Source: a virus
IMG/VR virus record: IMGVR_UViG_3300010157_000173
Location: 1 to 31,725 of that record
DNA: 31,725 nucleotides
Reading direction: 5' to 3' (one strand)
Shown: one piece after another, positions 1 through 7,281 of the stretch
Layout of the letters: every line of letters starts with the position of its first letter
Numbering within the stretch: position 1 is the first letter of the stretch
Notes under the pieces: generated by a model
The model's input: only the letters and a program-made list of their open reading frames with translations
The model's database searches: none
What the model was told of the DNA's origin: nothing
Position numbers and translations under genes: made by a program

Positions 1-26
1 ACAATTTTAAATAAAAAATAAATAAT

Positions 27-320
27 ATGACAACAGTATTTCAAAACACAGGAAATTTTACACTATTTTTAAATGGTGGAGAATTTAATTATAATATAAT
101 GACAAATGCTTTTTGTAATGGAGAAGATCCTAATAATTCAAATAATTTATTGGTGATTTATCAATCTTTACAGTTTAGTATTCCAAAAGATCAAATACAA
201 TTTCAAATGAATCAAATTAATTTTTCAATTTTGAAATTAAAACCAACAGGAAGTTACACAGAATATAGTACAACAAATTCATTTAAAAGTATTTATAATA
301 CTTATTTAACTAATGTATAA
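27..320 (+). CDS. Hypothetical phage protein, 97 aa
   Basis: I do not recognise this protein. It is polar, rich in Asn, Gln and Ser, has no transmembrane stretch, and contains a single Cys near residue 30. Its start is preceded by a purely A/T leader with no Shine-Dalgarno. Its TAA shares one base with the ATG of the next gene, so it is probably the first visible member of the transcription unit that leads into the replicative helicase. Real-gene status rests on frame conservation and perfect junction with its neighbour. Confidence 0.6.
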   Translation: MTTVFQNTGNFTLFLNGGEFNYNIMTNAFCNGEDPNNSNNLLVIYQSLQFSIPKDQIQFQMNQINFSILKLKPTGSYTEYSTTNSFKSIYNTYLTNV

Positions 321-790
321 TGACTGATTTAGAAAAAATAGAAGATTGGGTGAAATTTCATCAAGTTCAAATGGTTGCTGGAACTGCAATTTATACCAAA
401 GAATTATTAGCTTTTATTCAATCTCTTAAACCAAAAAAAGAAAAATTAGATTTTACAGGTATTCATAGTAAATTACAAAATAGACTGAAAGAGTTAACTG
501 GTAAAACTAATTATCGTGTACAAAATAAATGGAATTTTATACCTTCTGAGAAAGATTTAACACTTGGTTTAAATAAAGTAAGTGTTAAGTACAAGTTAAA
601 AGATGTACAAAAGATTCAAAATTTACTACTTTTGCATTGTGAGAGGGCTGTAAAGGAACAATTCAATTATGTACCTTTATTAATTTACTACATTTCTAAA
701 AATAATGTTTCTCAATTAGCTAGTGATATGGAAAATATAGAAGAAATTAAATTAGGAGAGATAGATACAAATAATGAATTAACACTATGA
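320..790 (+). CDS. Hypothetical protein upstream of the helicase, 156 aa
   Basis: No family recognised. The protein is mixed-charge and probably mostly helical in its second half (residues about 90-150); the N-terminal 60 residues are Lys/Glu rich. It starts in a TAATG junction with the preceding gene and its stop overlaps the helicase start by four bases (ATGA), so its translation is likely coupled to that of the helicase. That position would suit a helicase accessory or loader protein, but nothing in the sequence itself proves this; it is guilt by association only. Confidence 0.65.
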   Translation: MTDLEKIEDWVKFHQVQMVAGTAIYTKELLAFIQSLKPKKEKLDFTGIHSKLQNRLKELTGKTNYRVQNKWNFIPSEKDLTLGLNKVSVKYKLKDVQKIQNLLLLHCERAVKEQFNYVPLLIYYISKNNVSQLASDMENIEEIKLGEIDTNNELTL

Positions 791-1959
791 GTTTATATAC
801 AGATTTAATCAAAGAAGTAGATAATGGTTTAATTGGTAGAAATGGTGCAATACCTTTTCCTGTAGCTAAATTAGATGATTATTTAGAAGTTAGTAAAAAT
901 ACTAACTATTTATTAGTAGCAGATACTGGTGGAGGTAAATCAACTTTTGCTCAGGATTTAATATTAAATACTTTAGATTGGTATGCTATTAACAAATCAG
1001 ATGATATTAAATTAAGTATTATTTATTTTGGTATGGAAAGGAAAATGTATATGTATAGTGCTAAATGGGTATCAAGAATGATATTTTTAAATACAGGTAT
1101 ACTAATCCCTGTTAAAAAAATATTAGGTAGAAAAAGAACTTGGTCTCAGGAATTACAAAAATCAGTAGTAGACAGATTAACTAAAGAAGAGTATGAAATG
1201 GTTAAATTTTATGCTCAGATTTTTGATGAATGGGAAAAAGATGATACTTTTATAGCTATTGAAGGTACACATAATCCAACTGGTATTTCAGTTTATCTAG
1301 AACAATTTGCCAAAAAACATGGTAAAATTATTCCAAGAAAAGAAGGTATTTTAGAGAAAGGTAAATATGAACCAACACACCCTAATCATATTGTATTAAT
1401 TGTTACAGATTATGTTGGTGTATTGGATCCAGAAAAAGATGAAACTGGTGTTAAAAAGCAAAGATTAGATAAATATTCTATGACAATGAGAAAAGCCAGA
1501 GATCATTATGGGTTTAGTCCTGTAAATATTCAGCAATTATCAAGACAAGTTTCTTCTTCTGATAGATTGAAATTAAATGATTTAAAACCTAAATTAGCAG
1601 ATATAGCAGATACTTCTGAGTTAGCTAGAGATGCTGATGTTGTTATTGCAATTTTTGAACCCTTTAGATATGTAACTTCTGATATAAAAACTGATTTATT
1701 AGGTTATGAATTAAACAAATTAAGAGATGAAAAAGGTTACAAATATTATAGAAGTTTGCATATTTTAAAATCATCTTTTGATGGGGATGGTATTAATGTT
1801 GGAGTTTCTTTTATGCCACAGACAGGTATCATTAAAACAATGCCAGCTAAACCACAAGAAATGACTGAAGAACAATATAAATCTATAATTAATCATAGTT
1901 ATTTTTTAGAAAACAAACCAAAAAAACTTCTATCTTTACAGGAAGCATTAATTAAATAA
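787..1959 (+). CDS. dnaB: DnaB-family replicative DNA helicase
   Basis: Predicted 5'-3' replicative helicase that unwinds the phage fork with ATP. A RecA-type core is visible: Walker A ADTGGGKS at residues 45-52, a FGMERK stretch around 81-86 equivalent to the DnaB 'E' segment after the P-loop, Walker B IVLIVTD at 202-208, and the downstream DnaB signature with Gln249/Gln250 and Arg253 (QQLSRQ) followed by the typical 'aspartates-ADVVI' segment near 285-292. At 390 aa it is shorter than cellular DnaB (about 470 aa) and the N-terminal primase-interaction domain is reduced to roughly 40 residues, as in many phage helicases. It overlaps the previous gene by four bases. The primase lies 3.3 kb downstream. 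Family assignment is strong; hexamer formation is inferred. Confidence 0.92.
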   Translation: MSLYTDLIKEVDNGLIGRNGAIPFPVAKLDDYLEVSKNTNYLLVADTGGGKSTFAQDLILNTLDWYAINKSDDIKLSIIYFGMERKMYMYSAKWVSRMIFLNTGILIPVKKILGRKRTWSQELQKSVVDRLTKEEYEMVKFYAQIFDEWEKDDTFIAIEGTHNPTGISVYLEQFAKKHGKIIPRKEGILEKGKYEPTHPNHIVLIVTDYVGVLDPEKDETGVKKQRLDKYSMTMRKARDHYGFSPVNIQQLSRQVSSSDRLKLNDLKPKLADIADTSELARDADVVIAIFEPFRYVTSDIKTDLLGYELNKLRDEKGYKYYRSLHILKSSFDGDGINVGVSFMPQTGIIKTMPAKPQEMTEEQYKSIINHSYFLENKPKKLLSLQEALIK

Positions 1960-1962
1960 AAA

Positions 1963-2175
1963 ATGAATTTAAATAGTATAGAAGAAATAAAATTTTATGT
2001 TATAAATCCTTGGGGTGTAGGTGAAACAATAGATTTACAAAAGTTATCAGATGATGATTTTGTAAAATTAGTTGAAGAAGATGGTCAAGTTTACACTAAA
2101 CTTGAATTTATTGGATTACTCAACGATAGTGCATATTCATTAACAAGAAATAATACTTATTTGAGAATTTTTTAA
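1963..2175 (+). CDS. Small hypothetical protein, copy 1 of a duplicated family
   Basis: A 70-residue acidic protein with no recognised family. Its pattern (Y-V-I-N-P near residues 13-17, then a cluster of acidic residues, a V-Y-T block near 43-45, and a C-terminal N-x-Y-L-R-I) is repeated in the gene at 2363-2581, where the same blocks appear as Y-L-I-N-L, V-Y-T-L and S-Y-I-R-I. The two are therefore likely tandem duplicates separated by a small membrane-protein gene. It begins only three bases after the helicase stop, so it is co-transcribed with the helicase. Confidence 0.65.
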   Translation: MNLNSIEEIKFYVINPWGVGETIDLQKLSDDDFVKLVEEDGQVYTKLEFIGLLNDSAYSLTRNNTYLRIF

Positions 2176-2186
2176 AATAAATAAAA

Positions 2187-2366
2187 ATGAATAGACAAAC
2201 AAGAAAATTTATATGGAATATACCTTTTGCATTAATTGGGGGATATTTAGCTATTAATGATTGGGAAAAAGTATTTACACATTTTACATGGGAATCTTTA
2301 ATTTTTGCAATACTACTTACATTTACTAGTTTAAGAGCATATAGTGATATAAATGATACATTATGA
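2187..2366 (+). CDS. Small membrane protein, 59 aa
   Basis: A short ORF with two hydrophobic stretches: residues about 9-22 (FIWNIPFALIGGYLAI) and about 38-49 (WESLIFAILLTF), separated by a polar loop. It begins with a basic N-terminus (RQTRK), so a two-pass inner-membrane peptide with the N-terminus inside is the simplest reading. Its TGA overlaps the following ATG in an ATGA junction, supporting that it is translated. A similarly organised two-segment peptide occurs at 15146-15316. Function unknown. Confidence 0.6.
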   Translation: MNRQTRKFIWNIPFALIGGYLAINDWEKVFTHFTWESLIFAILLTFTSLRAYSDINDTL

Positions 2367-2581
2367 AAGAAACAAGAGTATATCTAATTAATTTAGATGA
2401 AATACAAATTGAAACAGAAAAAGAATTATCAAGAATATTAGAATCAAATGAACTATTTATGGAAGAGGCTGAATATCAAGGATATGTATATACATTAGAA
2501 AGTTTCCAAGAAACATATAATAATAGTCATTTATGTTCTGATAATAGTTACATAAGAATAATAGAAATAGAAACAAATTAA
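2363..2581 (+). CDS. Small hypothetical protein, copy 2 of a duplicated family
   Basis: A 72-residue acidic protein related by eye to the product of 1963-2175: both begin with a Y-hydrophobic-I-N strand, carry a central acidic helix, a V-Y-T block followed by an aromatic/acidic turn, and end in [SN]-x-Y-[IL]-R-I. It starts four bases inside the membrane-peptide gene (ATGA). The gene ends 18 bases before the Sak4-like ATPase. No biochemical function can be read from it. Confidence 0.65.
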   Translation: MKETRVYLINLDEIQIETEKELSRILESNELFMEEAEYQGYVYTLESFQETYNNSHLCSDNSYIRIIEIETN

Positions 2582-2585
2582 ACAA
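2576..2585 (+). promoter_or_regulatory. Leader motif AATTAAACAA
   Basis: Ten-base A-rich motif straddling the stop of the preceding gene and ending 14 bases before the ATG of the Sak4-like ATPase. The same word recurs in front of several other operon-leading genes here (see findings). Role as translation enhancer or promoter part is inferred. Confidence 0.4.
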
Positions 2586-2599
2586 ACAATAAATAATAT

Positions 2600-3430
2600 A
2601 TGAGTGAAAAACAAAGAACAGATTTTGCCTTACCAACGGAAATAACAAAAGCTGATGCTTGTGCTCCAAGGGATTTAGTTGTAATTTCACAGCCAAAAAT
2701 GGGTAAAGGGACTATTTTAGGTGCTTTTACAGAAAGTTACAATGGGTTAGTTTTAGATTTAGAAAAAGGTGGTTATGAATACATACCAGCAAGAAAAATG
2801 AGTATTTATACTAGCCATGAAACTACTATTGAAGAAGCTTTTACTAATTATACTAAGATTAGAAATCTTTTATTGGAAAATAAAGGAAAATATGACTATT
2901 TAATTATTGATGGTTTATCTGATTTAGATAAATTATCTGATATTGGAGGTACATATTTATTTATGGATTCAGTAATGGGTAAGAATTTTAATAGAAAAGA
3001 TGGGGTAAAATTAAAATATTCAGACCCTGGTTTTGTATCTGTTGTAGAATATCTTAAAGATGGCGGTGGATATAAATGGACTAGAGATTGGTTTTTACAA
3101 CAAATTGAAATATTTAGACAAATAGCTCCTTATAGAATTTATGCGGCACATGTGGCTGATAAATTAATTAGAGATGGTGGTAGAGAAGAAGTAGCAGGTT
3201 CAGAGTTATTTTTAACTGGTAAATTAAAAACTATTTTTGCAGCTAAAGTGACTTCTTTAGCTAAATTAATAGCTGAAGATAATAAAAGATACCTTAATTT
3301 TGAAGTAGCTAATGATTCTATTATTGCAGGAAGTAGAGCACCACATTTACAAGGTAAGATTTTAATTTCTGAAAAAAATAAAGAAACAGGTAAAGTAAAA
3401 ACATTTTGGGATAGTATCTATAAATGTTAA
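2600..3430 (+). CDS. Sak4-like ATP-binding protein (AAA_24 type)
   Basis: Predicted RecA-fold ATPase of the phage Sak4/AAA_24 group, which promotes single-strand annealing or strand exchange together with phage SSB. Visible features are a strand-loop of Walker A type, SQPKMGKGT (residues 30-38), a Walker B strand YDYLIIDGLSDL (98-109), and a long C-terminal half with basic patches. The P-loop is slightly degenerate: Lys36 is followed by Gly37 then Thr38 instead of directly by Ser/Thr. The length (276 aa) is somewhat above typical Sak4. The SSB candidate lies two genes downstream, interrupted only by a homing endonuclease, matching the usual Sak4-SSB pairing. An alternative is a generic phage NTP-binding protein; I favour recombination. 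Confidence 0.75.
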   Translation: MSEKQRTDFALPTEITKADACAPRDLVVISQPKMGKGTILGAFTESYNGLVLDLEKGGYEYIPARKMSIYTSHETTIEEAFTNYTKIRNLLLENKGKYDYLIIDGLSDLDKLSDIGGTYLFMDSVMGKNFNRKDGVKLKYSDPGFVSVVEYLKDGGGYKWTRDWFLQQIEIFRQIAPYRIYAAHVADKLIRDGGREEVAGSELFLTGKLKTIFAAKVTSLAKLIAEDNKRYLNFEVANDSIIAGSRAPHLQGKILISEKNKETGKVKTFWDSIYKC

Positions 3431-3471
3431 ACAAATAATTTGGAATTATCAAAAACAATGATTATATTATA

Positions 3472-3563
3472 GTGTAGAAGTACGAGATCTACATTATTAA
3501 CTTATTATTAGGCATATTTCTATTTGTGTACTCGTACTACCAATTAGATTTATGCCTATTTTT
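3472..3563 (+). ncRNA. Structured intergenic RNA with predicted kissing loops
   Basis: The 138-base gap between the Sak4-like gene and the homing endonuclease folds into two hairpins. Hairpin 1 pairs GTGTAGA (3472-3478) with TCTACAT (3488-3494), loop 3479-3487. Hairpin 2 pairs TAGGCATA (3509-3516) with TATGCCTA (3551-3558). The loop of hairpin 1 contains AGTACGAG (3479-3486), which is the exact reverse complement of CTCGTACT (3531-3538) in the loop of hairpin 2, an eight-base loop-loop match. A smaller A/T hairpin (3435-3449) precedes them. CpG is otherwise rare here, so the paired CG steps stand out. The fold is read by eye; function is unknown. Confidence 0.5.
3509..3563 (+). terminator. 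Intrinsic-terminator-like hairpin before the homing endonuclease
   Basis: An eight-pair stem (3509-3516 with 3551-3558) is followed by TATTTTT. The loop is unusually long (34 bases) and is the part that can pair with the upstream hairpin loop, so termination could be conditional. Confidence 0.5.
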
Positions 3564-3568
3564 GTTTT

Positions 3569-4195
3569 ATGATAATTTTAAATGGTAAACATTATGTTTA
3601 TAGACACATTAGGTTAGATAAATATGAACCTTTTTATATAGGTATTGGTACTAAAGATTCTATTAAAAAATGGAAGAGTAATTATAAAAGATCTTATGAT
3701 AAAAAATATAGAAATGATTTATGGAAAAAGATTTATAATAAAACTTCTTACAAAATAGAAATTTTAATTGAATCAAATGATTATGAGTTTATAAAAGAAA
3801 AGGAAAAATATTTTATTAAATTATATGGGAGAAAGGATTTAGGAACAGGTACTCTCTGTAACCTTACAGATGGTGGAGAAGGGGGTTTAAACTGTCTTAA
3901 AACAGAAGAAATCAAACTAAAAATTAGTAACAAATTGAAAGGTAGAAAAGTTCCTATAGAAACTTTAATGAAAAGGGTTAAAGGGATAAAGAAAAATAAA
4001 GATTCACCAGGTTATAAAAGATTAAAAGATAAGTTATCTAAAAAAGTAATTCAATTAGATAAAAATTTTAATCCTATTAAAGAATGGGATAGTATTACTG
4101 AAGCAGGAAAAAATGGTTTCCAAATTAGTAAAATTAGTCTTTGTTGTAATAATAAAAGACCTTTTCACAAAGGATACATATGGAAATTTAAATAA
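3569..4195 (+). CDS. GIY-YIG homing endonuclease with NUMOD3 and NUMOD1 modules
   Basis: Free-standing homing endonuclease, a selfish gene that cuts cognate DNA near its insertion point. The GIY-YIG core is at the N-terminus: YVYRHIR (residues 9-15) and PFYIGIGT (21-28), with downstream Arg/Lys and a Glu-containing helix near 60-75. A NUMOD3-like DNA-binding repeat is near 118-138 (KISNKLKGRKVP), and a NUMOD1-like module fills about 155-208, with the pattern V-I-Q-L-D then SITEAG and the ending GYIWKF. It sits between the Sak4-like gene and the SSB candidate, splitting what is normally an adjacent pair, behind its own structured leader. Family call is strong; its target site is unknown, though the flanking genes are obvious candidates. 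Confidence 0.9.
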   Translation: MIILNGKHYVYRHIRLDKYEPFYIGIGTKDSIKKWKSNYKRSYDKKYRNDLWKKIYNKTSYKIEILIESNDYEFIKEKEKYFIKLYGRKDLGTGTLCNLTDGGEGGLNCLKTEEIKLKISNKLKGRKVPIETLMKRVKGIKKNKDSPGYKRLKDKLSKKVIQLDKNFNPIKEWDSITEAGKNGFQISKISLCCNNKRPFHKGYIWKFK

Positions 4196-4205
4196 AAAGA
4201 AAAAA

Positions 4206-4271
4206 GCTTAAAAATTATAAAGAAGAGGGAGCAAATTAAAAATTAAACAAAAACAAATATAAATTTTAAGC
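4206..4271 (+). promoter_or_regulatory. Inverted repeat spanning the SSB-candidate leader
   Basis: GCTTAAAAATT (4206-4216) and AATTTTAAGC (4262-4271) are complementary except for one bulged A. The right arm ends four bases before the ATG at 4276, so the long hairpin could influence initiation of this probably highly expressed gene. The stem is A/T-rich and the loop long, so stability is doubtful. Confidence 0.35.
4241..4250 (+). promoter_or_regulatory. Leader motif AATTAAACAA
   Basis: Copy of the recurrent ten-base word, 25 bases upstream of the SSB-candidate ATG and inside the loop of the inverted repeat at 4206-4271. Confidence 0.4.
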
Positions 4272-4275
4272 AAAC

Positions 4276-5226
4276 ATGAACATTAATTTAAATGAACAAA
4301 ACAGTAGTCAAAAACAGTTATTAGTAGGTAATGGTTTACTAAAAGTATTAGCATTTAGTCCTAACAAGGAAGAATTAGCTAAAATCTATGGTGGTGAAGT
4401 AAAAGAAGATGCAAAAGACAGAGAGTATGTAAAACAAATGGAAATTAAAGTAGGAGAAGAAACAAAAACTGTTGATTCTGTTAACATTTGGGTATATGTA
4501 CAAGAACAAAAAACAAATACAATTCATCCAATTTTCTTTACATTAAAACAACATGAAGAAATTTCTTCTAAAGGTCAGAAATGCTTTATTAATCAATTTG
4601 GTGCTACATCTTATGCTCAAGACTTTGAAAGTTTAAGAGATAGTATGGTAGCTATGAAAATGAAAGATAAAAATGGTAATGAAGGAGAAGTTAGAATGAA
4701 ATGTAGACCAGCTTTAATGGGTGAAAAAGAGTTTTATAGCTTTTTAAAAGCTTGGATTCCATTAAATAGATTTATGGTTGGTGAAGATGGTTATGCAGCA
4801 AGTAGTTTATTTGTAGATACAAATAAATTATTTGCAGGTAATTTCTCTGAATTAAACAATCTTTTAAAAGAAGAATCCATTGCTAACTTAACAGTAATTG
4901 GTACTTTCGGTGTAAAACAAAAAATTAAAGAAGAAGGATCAACAGAAGATATGCAAGTAGTATCTAATAGATATTTCTTAAAAGGTTCTGAATATTCCAG
5001 ATTAACTAATTTTAGTACTAAACCAGATGCTGTTACTGTTGTTAGTAATTTAACAGGTAAAGGGGATTATGATTTAAAACAATTTACAAAAGATGTAAAT
5101 GATGCTCAATATGGATTAGCATCTAAAATTCATTATTTCTTTGAACCTATTACTAATTATGACCCAAGTAAAAATCCAGTAGCTACTAATGCTGCTGTAG
5201 TTGATTCAGGTTCAGCAGATTATTAA
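4276..5226 (+). CDS. Candidate single-stranded DNA-binding protein
   Basis: A 316-residue soluble protein with no enzymatic motif. It resembles the phage proteins annotated as SSB in crAss-like and related Bacteroidota phages: a Lys/Glu-rich N-terminal beta-rich half, the segment I-N-Q-F-G-A-T-x-Y-A near residues 109-118, a conserved F-L-K-A-W-I-P-L-N block near 156-164, and a low-complexity C-terminus ending in an Asp/Ser-containing tail. Placement supports the call: recombinase-type ATPase upstream, primase immediately downstream after a terminator. It has its own long leader and terminator, consistent with a monocistronic, strongly expressed gene. I see no OB-fold motif I can prove, so this stays a candidate. 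Confidence 0.6.
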   Translation: MNINLNEQNSSQKQLLVGNGLLKVLAFSPNKEELAKIYGGEVKEDAKDREYVKQMEIKVGEETKTVDSVNIWVYVQEQKTNTIHPIFFTLKQHEEISSKGQKCFINQFGATSYAQDFESLRDSMVAMKMKDKNGNEGEVRMKCRPALMGEKEFYSFLKAWIPLNRFMVGEDGYAASSLFVDTNKLFAGNFSELNNLLKEESIANLTVIGTFGVKQKIKEEGSTEDMQVVSNRYFLKGSEYSRLTNFSTKPDAVTVVSNLTGKGDYDLKQFTKDVNDAQYGLASKIHYFFEPITNYDPSKNPVATNAAVVDSGSADY

Positions 5227-5236
5227 TCATTAAATT

Positions 5237-5264
5237 AAGGCACTCAGAAATGGGTGCCTTTTTT
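5237..5264 (+). terminator. Intrinsic terminator after the SSB candidate
   Basis: AAGGCACTC (5237-5245) pairs with GGGTGCCTT (5252-5260, one G-U pair) around a six-base loop, followed by a run of T. It lies between the SSB candidate stop and the primase start and is one of the clearest terminators in the window. Confidence 0.85.
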
Positions 5265-5272
5265 ATTTACTT

Positions 5273-6274
5273 ATGAATATCAACTTACAAAAACAACCGA
5301 TAACAAAAGATTTTATATTAAGTAAAATAAGCCCTTTAAATATATTCAGTTATTACATGCCTTATGAATGGAAAATAAACAGAAGGTGTAGAAATCCATT
5401 TGTAAACAGAGATAATAATCCATCTATGATAATAGGGGATAAAAATGGTGAATTAATCTTTAAATGTTTTAATAGTAATAACCAAGGTGATTGTTTTTCT
5501 TTTGTACAACAGATGTTTAATATAACATTTGAAAAAGCTTTAGAAAAAATAGCTCAAGATTTTGGTATATTAAATAAAAATAAAGATTTCACCAGGGTTA
5601 TTCAAAATTTACCTAAAGTAGATAAAATTAAATCTCATACAAATATTATTCAGTGTGCCCCTTTTACAGAATGGCAGGGTTATCATATAGAATATCTTAA
5701 AAAATATACTTTAGAACCTAAAGATTTACAATTTTGTGAAGATACTAAAGCATATCCATTAAAAGATTATTGGATAAATAAAAGAAAAATGGTAGTACAT
5801 AAAGATGAATTAGGATTATTCTACAATGTAGGTGCTTATAATAAAGTATATTTTCCTAATAGATCTAAAGAAGATAAATGGAAATCTACTATACCTTTTA
5901 CTTATATACATGGATTAAATAATATGAAAGGGTGTAATGTAGGTATTTTAACTAAATCTATTAAAGACGCTGCTATTATTAGCAAATATATAACTAAATG
6001 TGTTTGTGTAATTCAAGCTGAAAATGTTACAGCTATTTCTAAAGAAAATGTAGAGTTTTTAAAACAAAATATTAAGAATTTATATGTGGCTTTAGACCAA
6101 GATCAGCCTGGAAAGTTGGCAAGTTTTGCTATTTGTGATTATTTAAGTGCAAGGCATATTAATCCTCCTGATTATCTTTTAGAAAATAAAGCTACAGATT
6201 TTGCAGATTGGGTAGCATTAGAAGGTATAGAACCAGTAATAAATCATTTTAAAACAAAAATAAAAGAATTATGA
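5273..6274 (+). CDS. DNA primase with CHC2-like zinc-binding and TOPRIM domains
   Basis: Predicted DnaG-type primase that makes RNA primers at the fork. The N-terminal 100 residues match the CHC2 layout: RCRNPF at 38-43 with Cys39, N-N-P-S-M around 48-52, then KCF (Cys65) and QGDC (Cys74) followed by FSFV, and a final A-Q-D-F-G-I. The zinc knuckle looks incomplete because the usual His ligand is not evident. The TOPRIM domain shows ILTKSIKD (225-232), in which the catalytic Glu is replaced by Lys as in some phage primases, and DQDQPG (275-280), the DxDxxG metal-binding motif. A KATDFADW block follows near 306-313. At 333 aa it lacks the C-terminal helicase-interaction domain of DnaG. Its TGA overlaps the UDG start. 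Confidence 0.88.
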   Translation: MNINLQKQPITKDFILSKISPLNIFSYYMPYEWKINRRCRNPFVNRDNNPSMIIGDKNGELIFKCFNSNNQGDCFSFVQQMFNITFEKALEKIAQDFGILNKNKDFTRVIQNLPKVDKIKSHTNIIQCAPFTEWQGYHIEYLKKYTLEPKDLQFCEDTKAYPLKDYWINKRKMVVHKDELGLFYNVGAYNKVYFPNRSKEDKWKSTIPFTYIHGLNNMKGCNVGILTKSIKDAAIISKYITKCVCVIQAENVTAISKENVEFLKQNIKNLYVALDQDQPGKLASFAICDYLSARHINPPDYLLENKATDFADWVALEGIEPVINHFKTKIKEL

Positions 6275-6987
6275 AATTAGATTTAGACAAATTTCAACCT
6301 TTAATGGGAGAATGGTGGGGTAGGGTTAAATACATTTTTGAAAAACCAGAAATGTATGAATTATACCAAGAAATGAAAGAAATGTCAGCAAAAGGTATAA
6401 AAATAACTCCTAAATCTTCTGATTTATGGAAATTTTTAAAAGAATGTCCACCTAATGAGCTAAAGTTAGTTATTATTGGTTTTGATAGTTACCCTGGAAT
6501 ATATGCTAACGGTGATTTTCATGCTGATGGTATAGCTTTTAGTAATAGTTATAGTCCTGATAAAAAATGTCAACCATCCCTAGAATATTTTTGGGATGGA
6601 TTATCTGAAGATTTAGGGATTCAATTAGAACATAAAAATGATTTAACCTTTTTAGCTAATCAAGGTGTATTATTAGGTAATAGAGCTTTAGCTTGTCAAT
6701 TATATAAAACAGGTTCTTTATTAGGTAAATTTGATTTCTTTTGGAAAGAGTTTTTAGGTATAATTAGTGGATTTGGAGTTCCAATTATATTGATTGGTAA
6801 AGATGCTCAAGTATTAAAACAGTATTGTAATGAAAAAACTAATGCTGTATTTGAAATTGAACATCCTAGTTATGCAGCAAGAAAAAATCAATTATGGAAT
6901 ACTCAAAAAGTATTTACTAAAGTAGAACAACTATTAAAAGATAATAATAACCAATATATAGATTGGCAAGATGAATTACCATTTTAA
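6271..6987 (+). CDS. ung: Family-1-like uracil-DNA glycosylase with altered water-activating loop
   Basis: Predicted to excise uracil from DNA. Order of motifs follows bacterial Ung: GFDSYPG at 70-76 in place of GQDPYHG, ADGIAFSN at 85-92, VLLGNRAL at 133-140, HPSYAARK at 198-205, and an ending IDWQDELP like the Ung tail. Aligning by eye, catalytic Asp (72), Tyr (74), uracil-stacking Phe (90), uracil-reading Asn (137) and the His of HPS (198) are kept, while Gln63, Pro65 and His67 of E. coli Ung become Phe, Ser and Pro. The protein is near usual length (238 aa). It overlaps the primase by four bases, so it is probably made with the replisome; a dUTPase is encoded at 23721. Activity is likely but specificity may differ. 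Confidence 0.82.
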   Translation: MKLDLDKFQPLMGEWWGRVKYIFEKPEMYELYQEMKEMSAKGIKITPKSSDLWKFLKECPPNELKLVIIGFDSYPGIYANGDFHADGIAFSNSYSPDKKCQPSLEYFWDGLSEDLGIQLEHKNDLTFLANQGVLLGNRALACQLYKTGSLLGKFDFFWKEFLGIISGFGVPIILIGKDAQVLKQYCNEKTNAVFEIEHPSYAARKNQLWNTQKVFTKVEQLLKDNNNQYIDWQDELPF

Positions 6988-6999
6988 AATTAAAAGAAT

Positions 7000-7281
7000 A
7001 TGAGCAAATCACAAGAAACTTATTTACAATTAAAAGATAATGTAGTAATTAAAGTAAAATTCACATATTATCCTGCTGAAAAAGGTATAAGAGATTATTT
7101 AGGTTTTCAAGAAGAACCTGATGTAGATGAATATTATACTATAGAAGATATACAACAAGTACAAGGTACTTTATTAGAATTTTTTGATTGGCTTAATAAT
7201 AAAGCTGAATTAGAAAATTGTAAATTAAATTTATACGAAATATTAGAAAATCAAATTAAAAGATGTGCAGAAAATCAATAA
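7000..7281 (+). CDS. Conserved-looking hypothetical protein, 93 aa
   Basis: Acidic protein with a beta-rich N-terminus (V-I-K-V-K-F-x-Y near 15-23), a central E-P-D-V-D-E-Y-Y block, and a C-terminal amphipathic helix ending in Cys. Similar small proteins with an 'EPD' block and an I-L-E-x-Q-I helix are common in phages of Bacteroidota, but I know of no function. Its last 19 bases overlap the next gene in another frame. Confidence 0.65.
   Translation: MSKSQETYLQLKDNVVIKVKFTYYPAEKGIRDYLGFQEEPDVDEYYTIEDIQQVQGTLLEFFDWLNNKAELENCKLNLYEILENQIKRCAENQ

Noticed and set aside
2457-2696. Minus-strand open frame rich in Phe/Leu
   Set aside because: Antiparallel to two well-placed + strand genes and their junction; the hydrophobic composition is the complement of A-rich code. 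All other minus-strand frames (for example 18164-18568, 22702-22917, 23272-23496, 25021-25221, 25606-26061) are rejected for the same reason.
4218-4230. AAGAAGAGGG-like Shine-Dalgarno candidate (another at 21784)
   Set aside because: It lies about 45 bases (and about 30 bases for 21784) before the start codon, too far to function, and the rest of the genome lacks such sites.
3431-4275. Group I intron containing the GIY-YIG gene
   Set aside because: Structured sequence is upstream of the nuclease, but both flanking genes look complete and I see no P3/P7 core or exon splice-site pairing. A free-standing homing gene is simpler.
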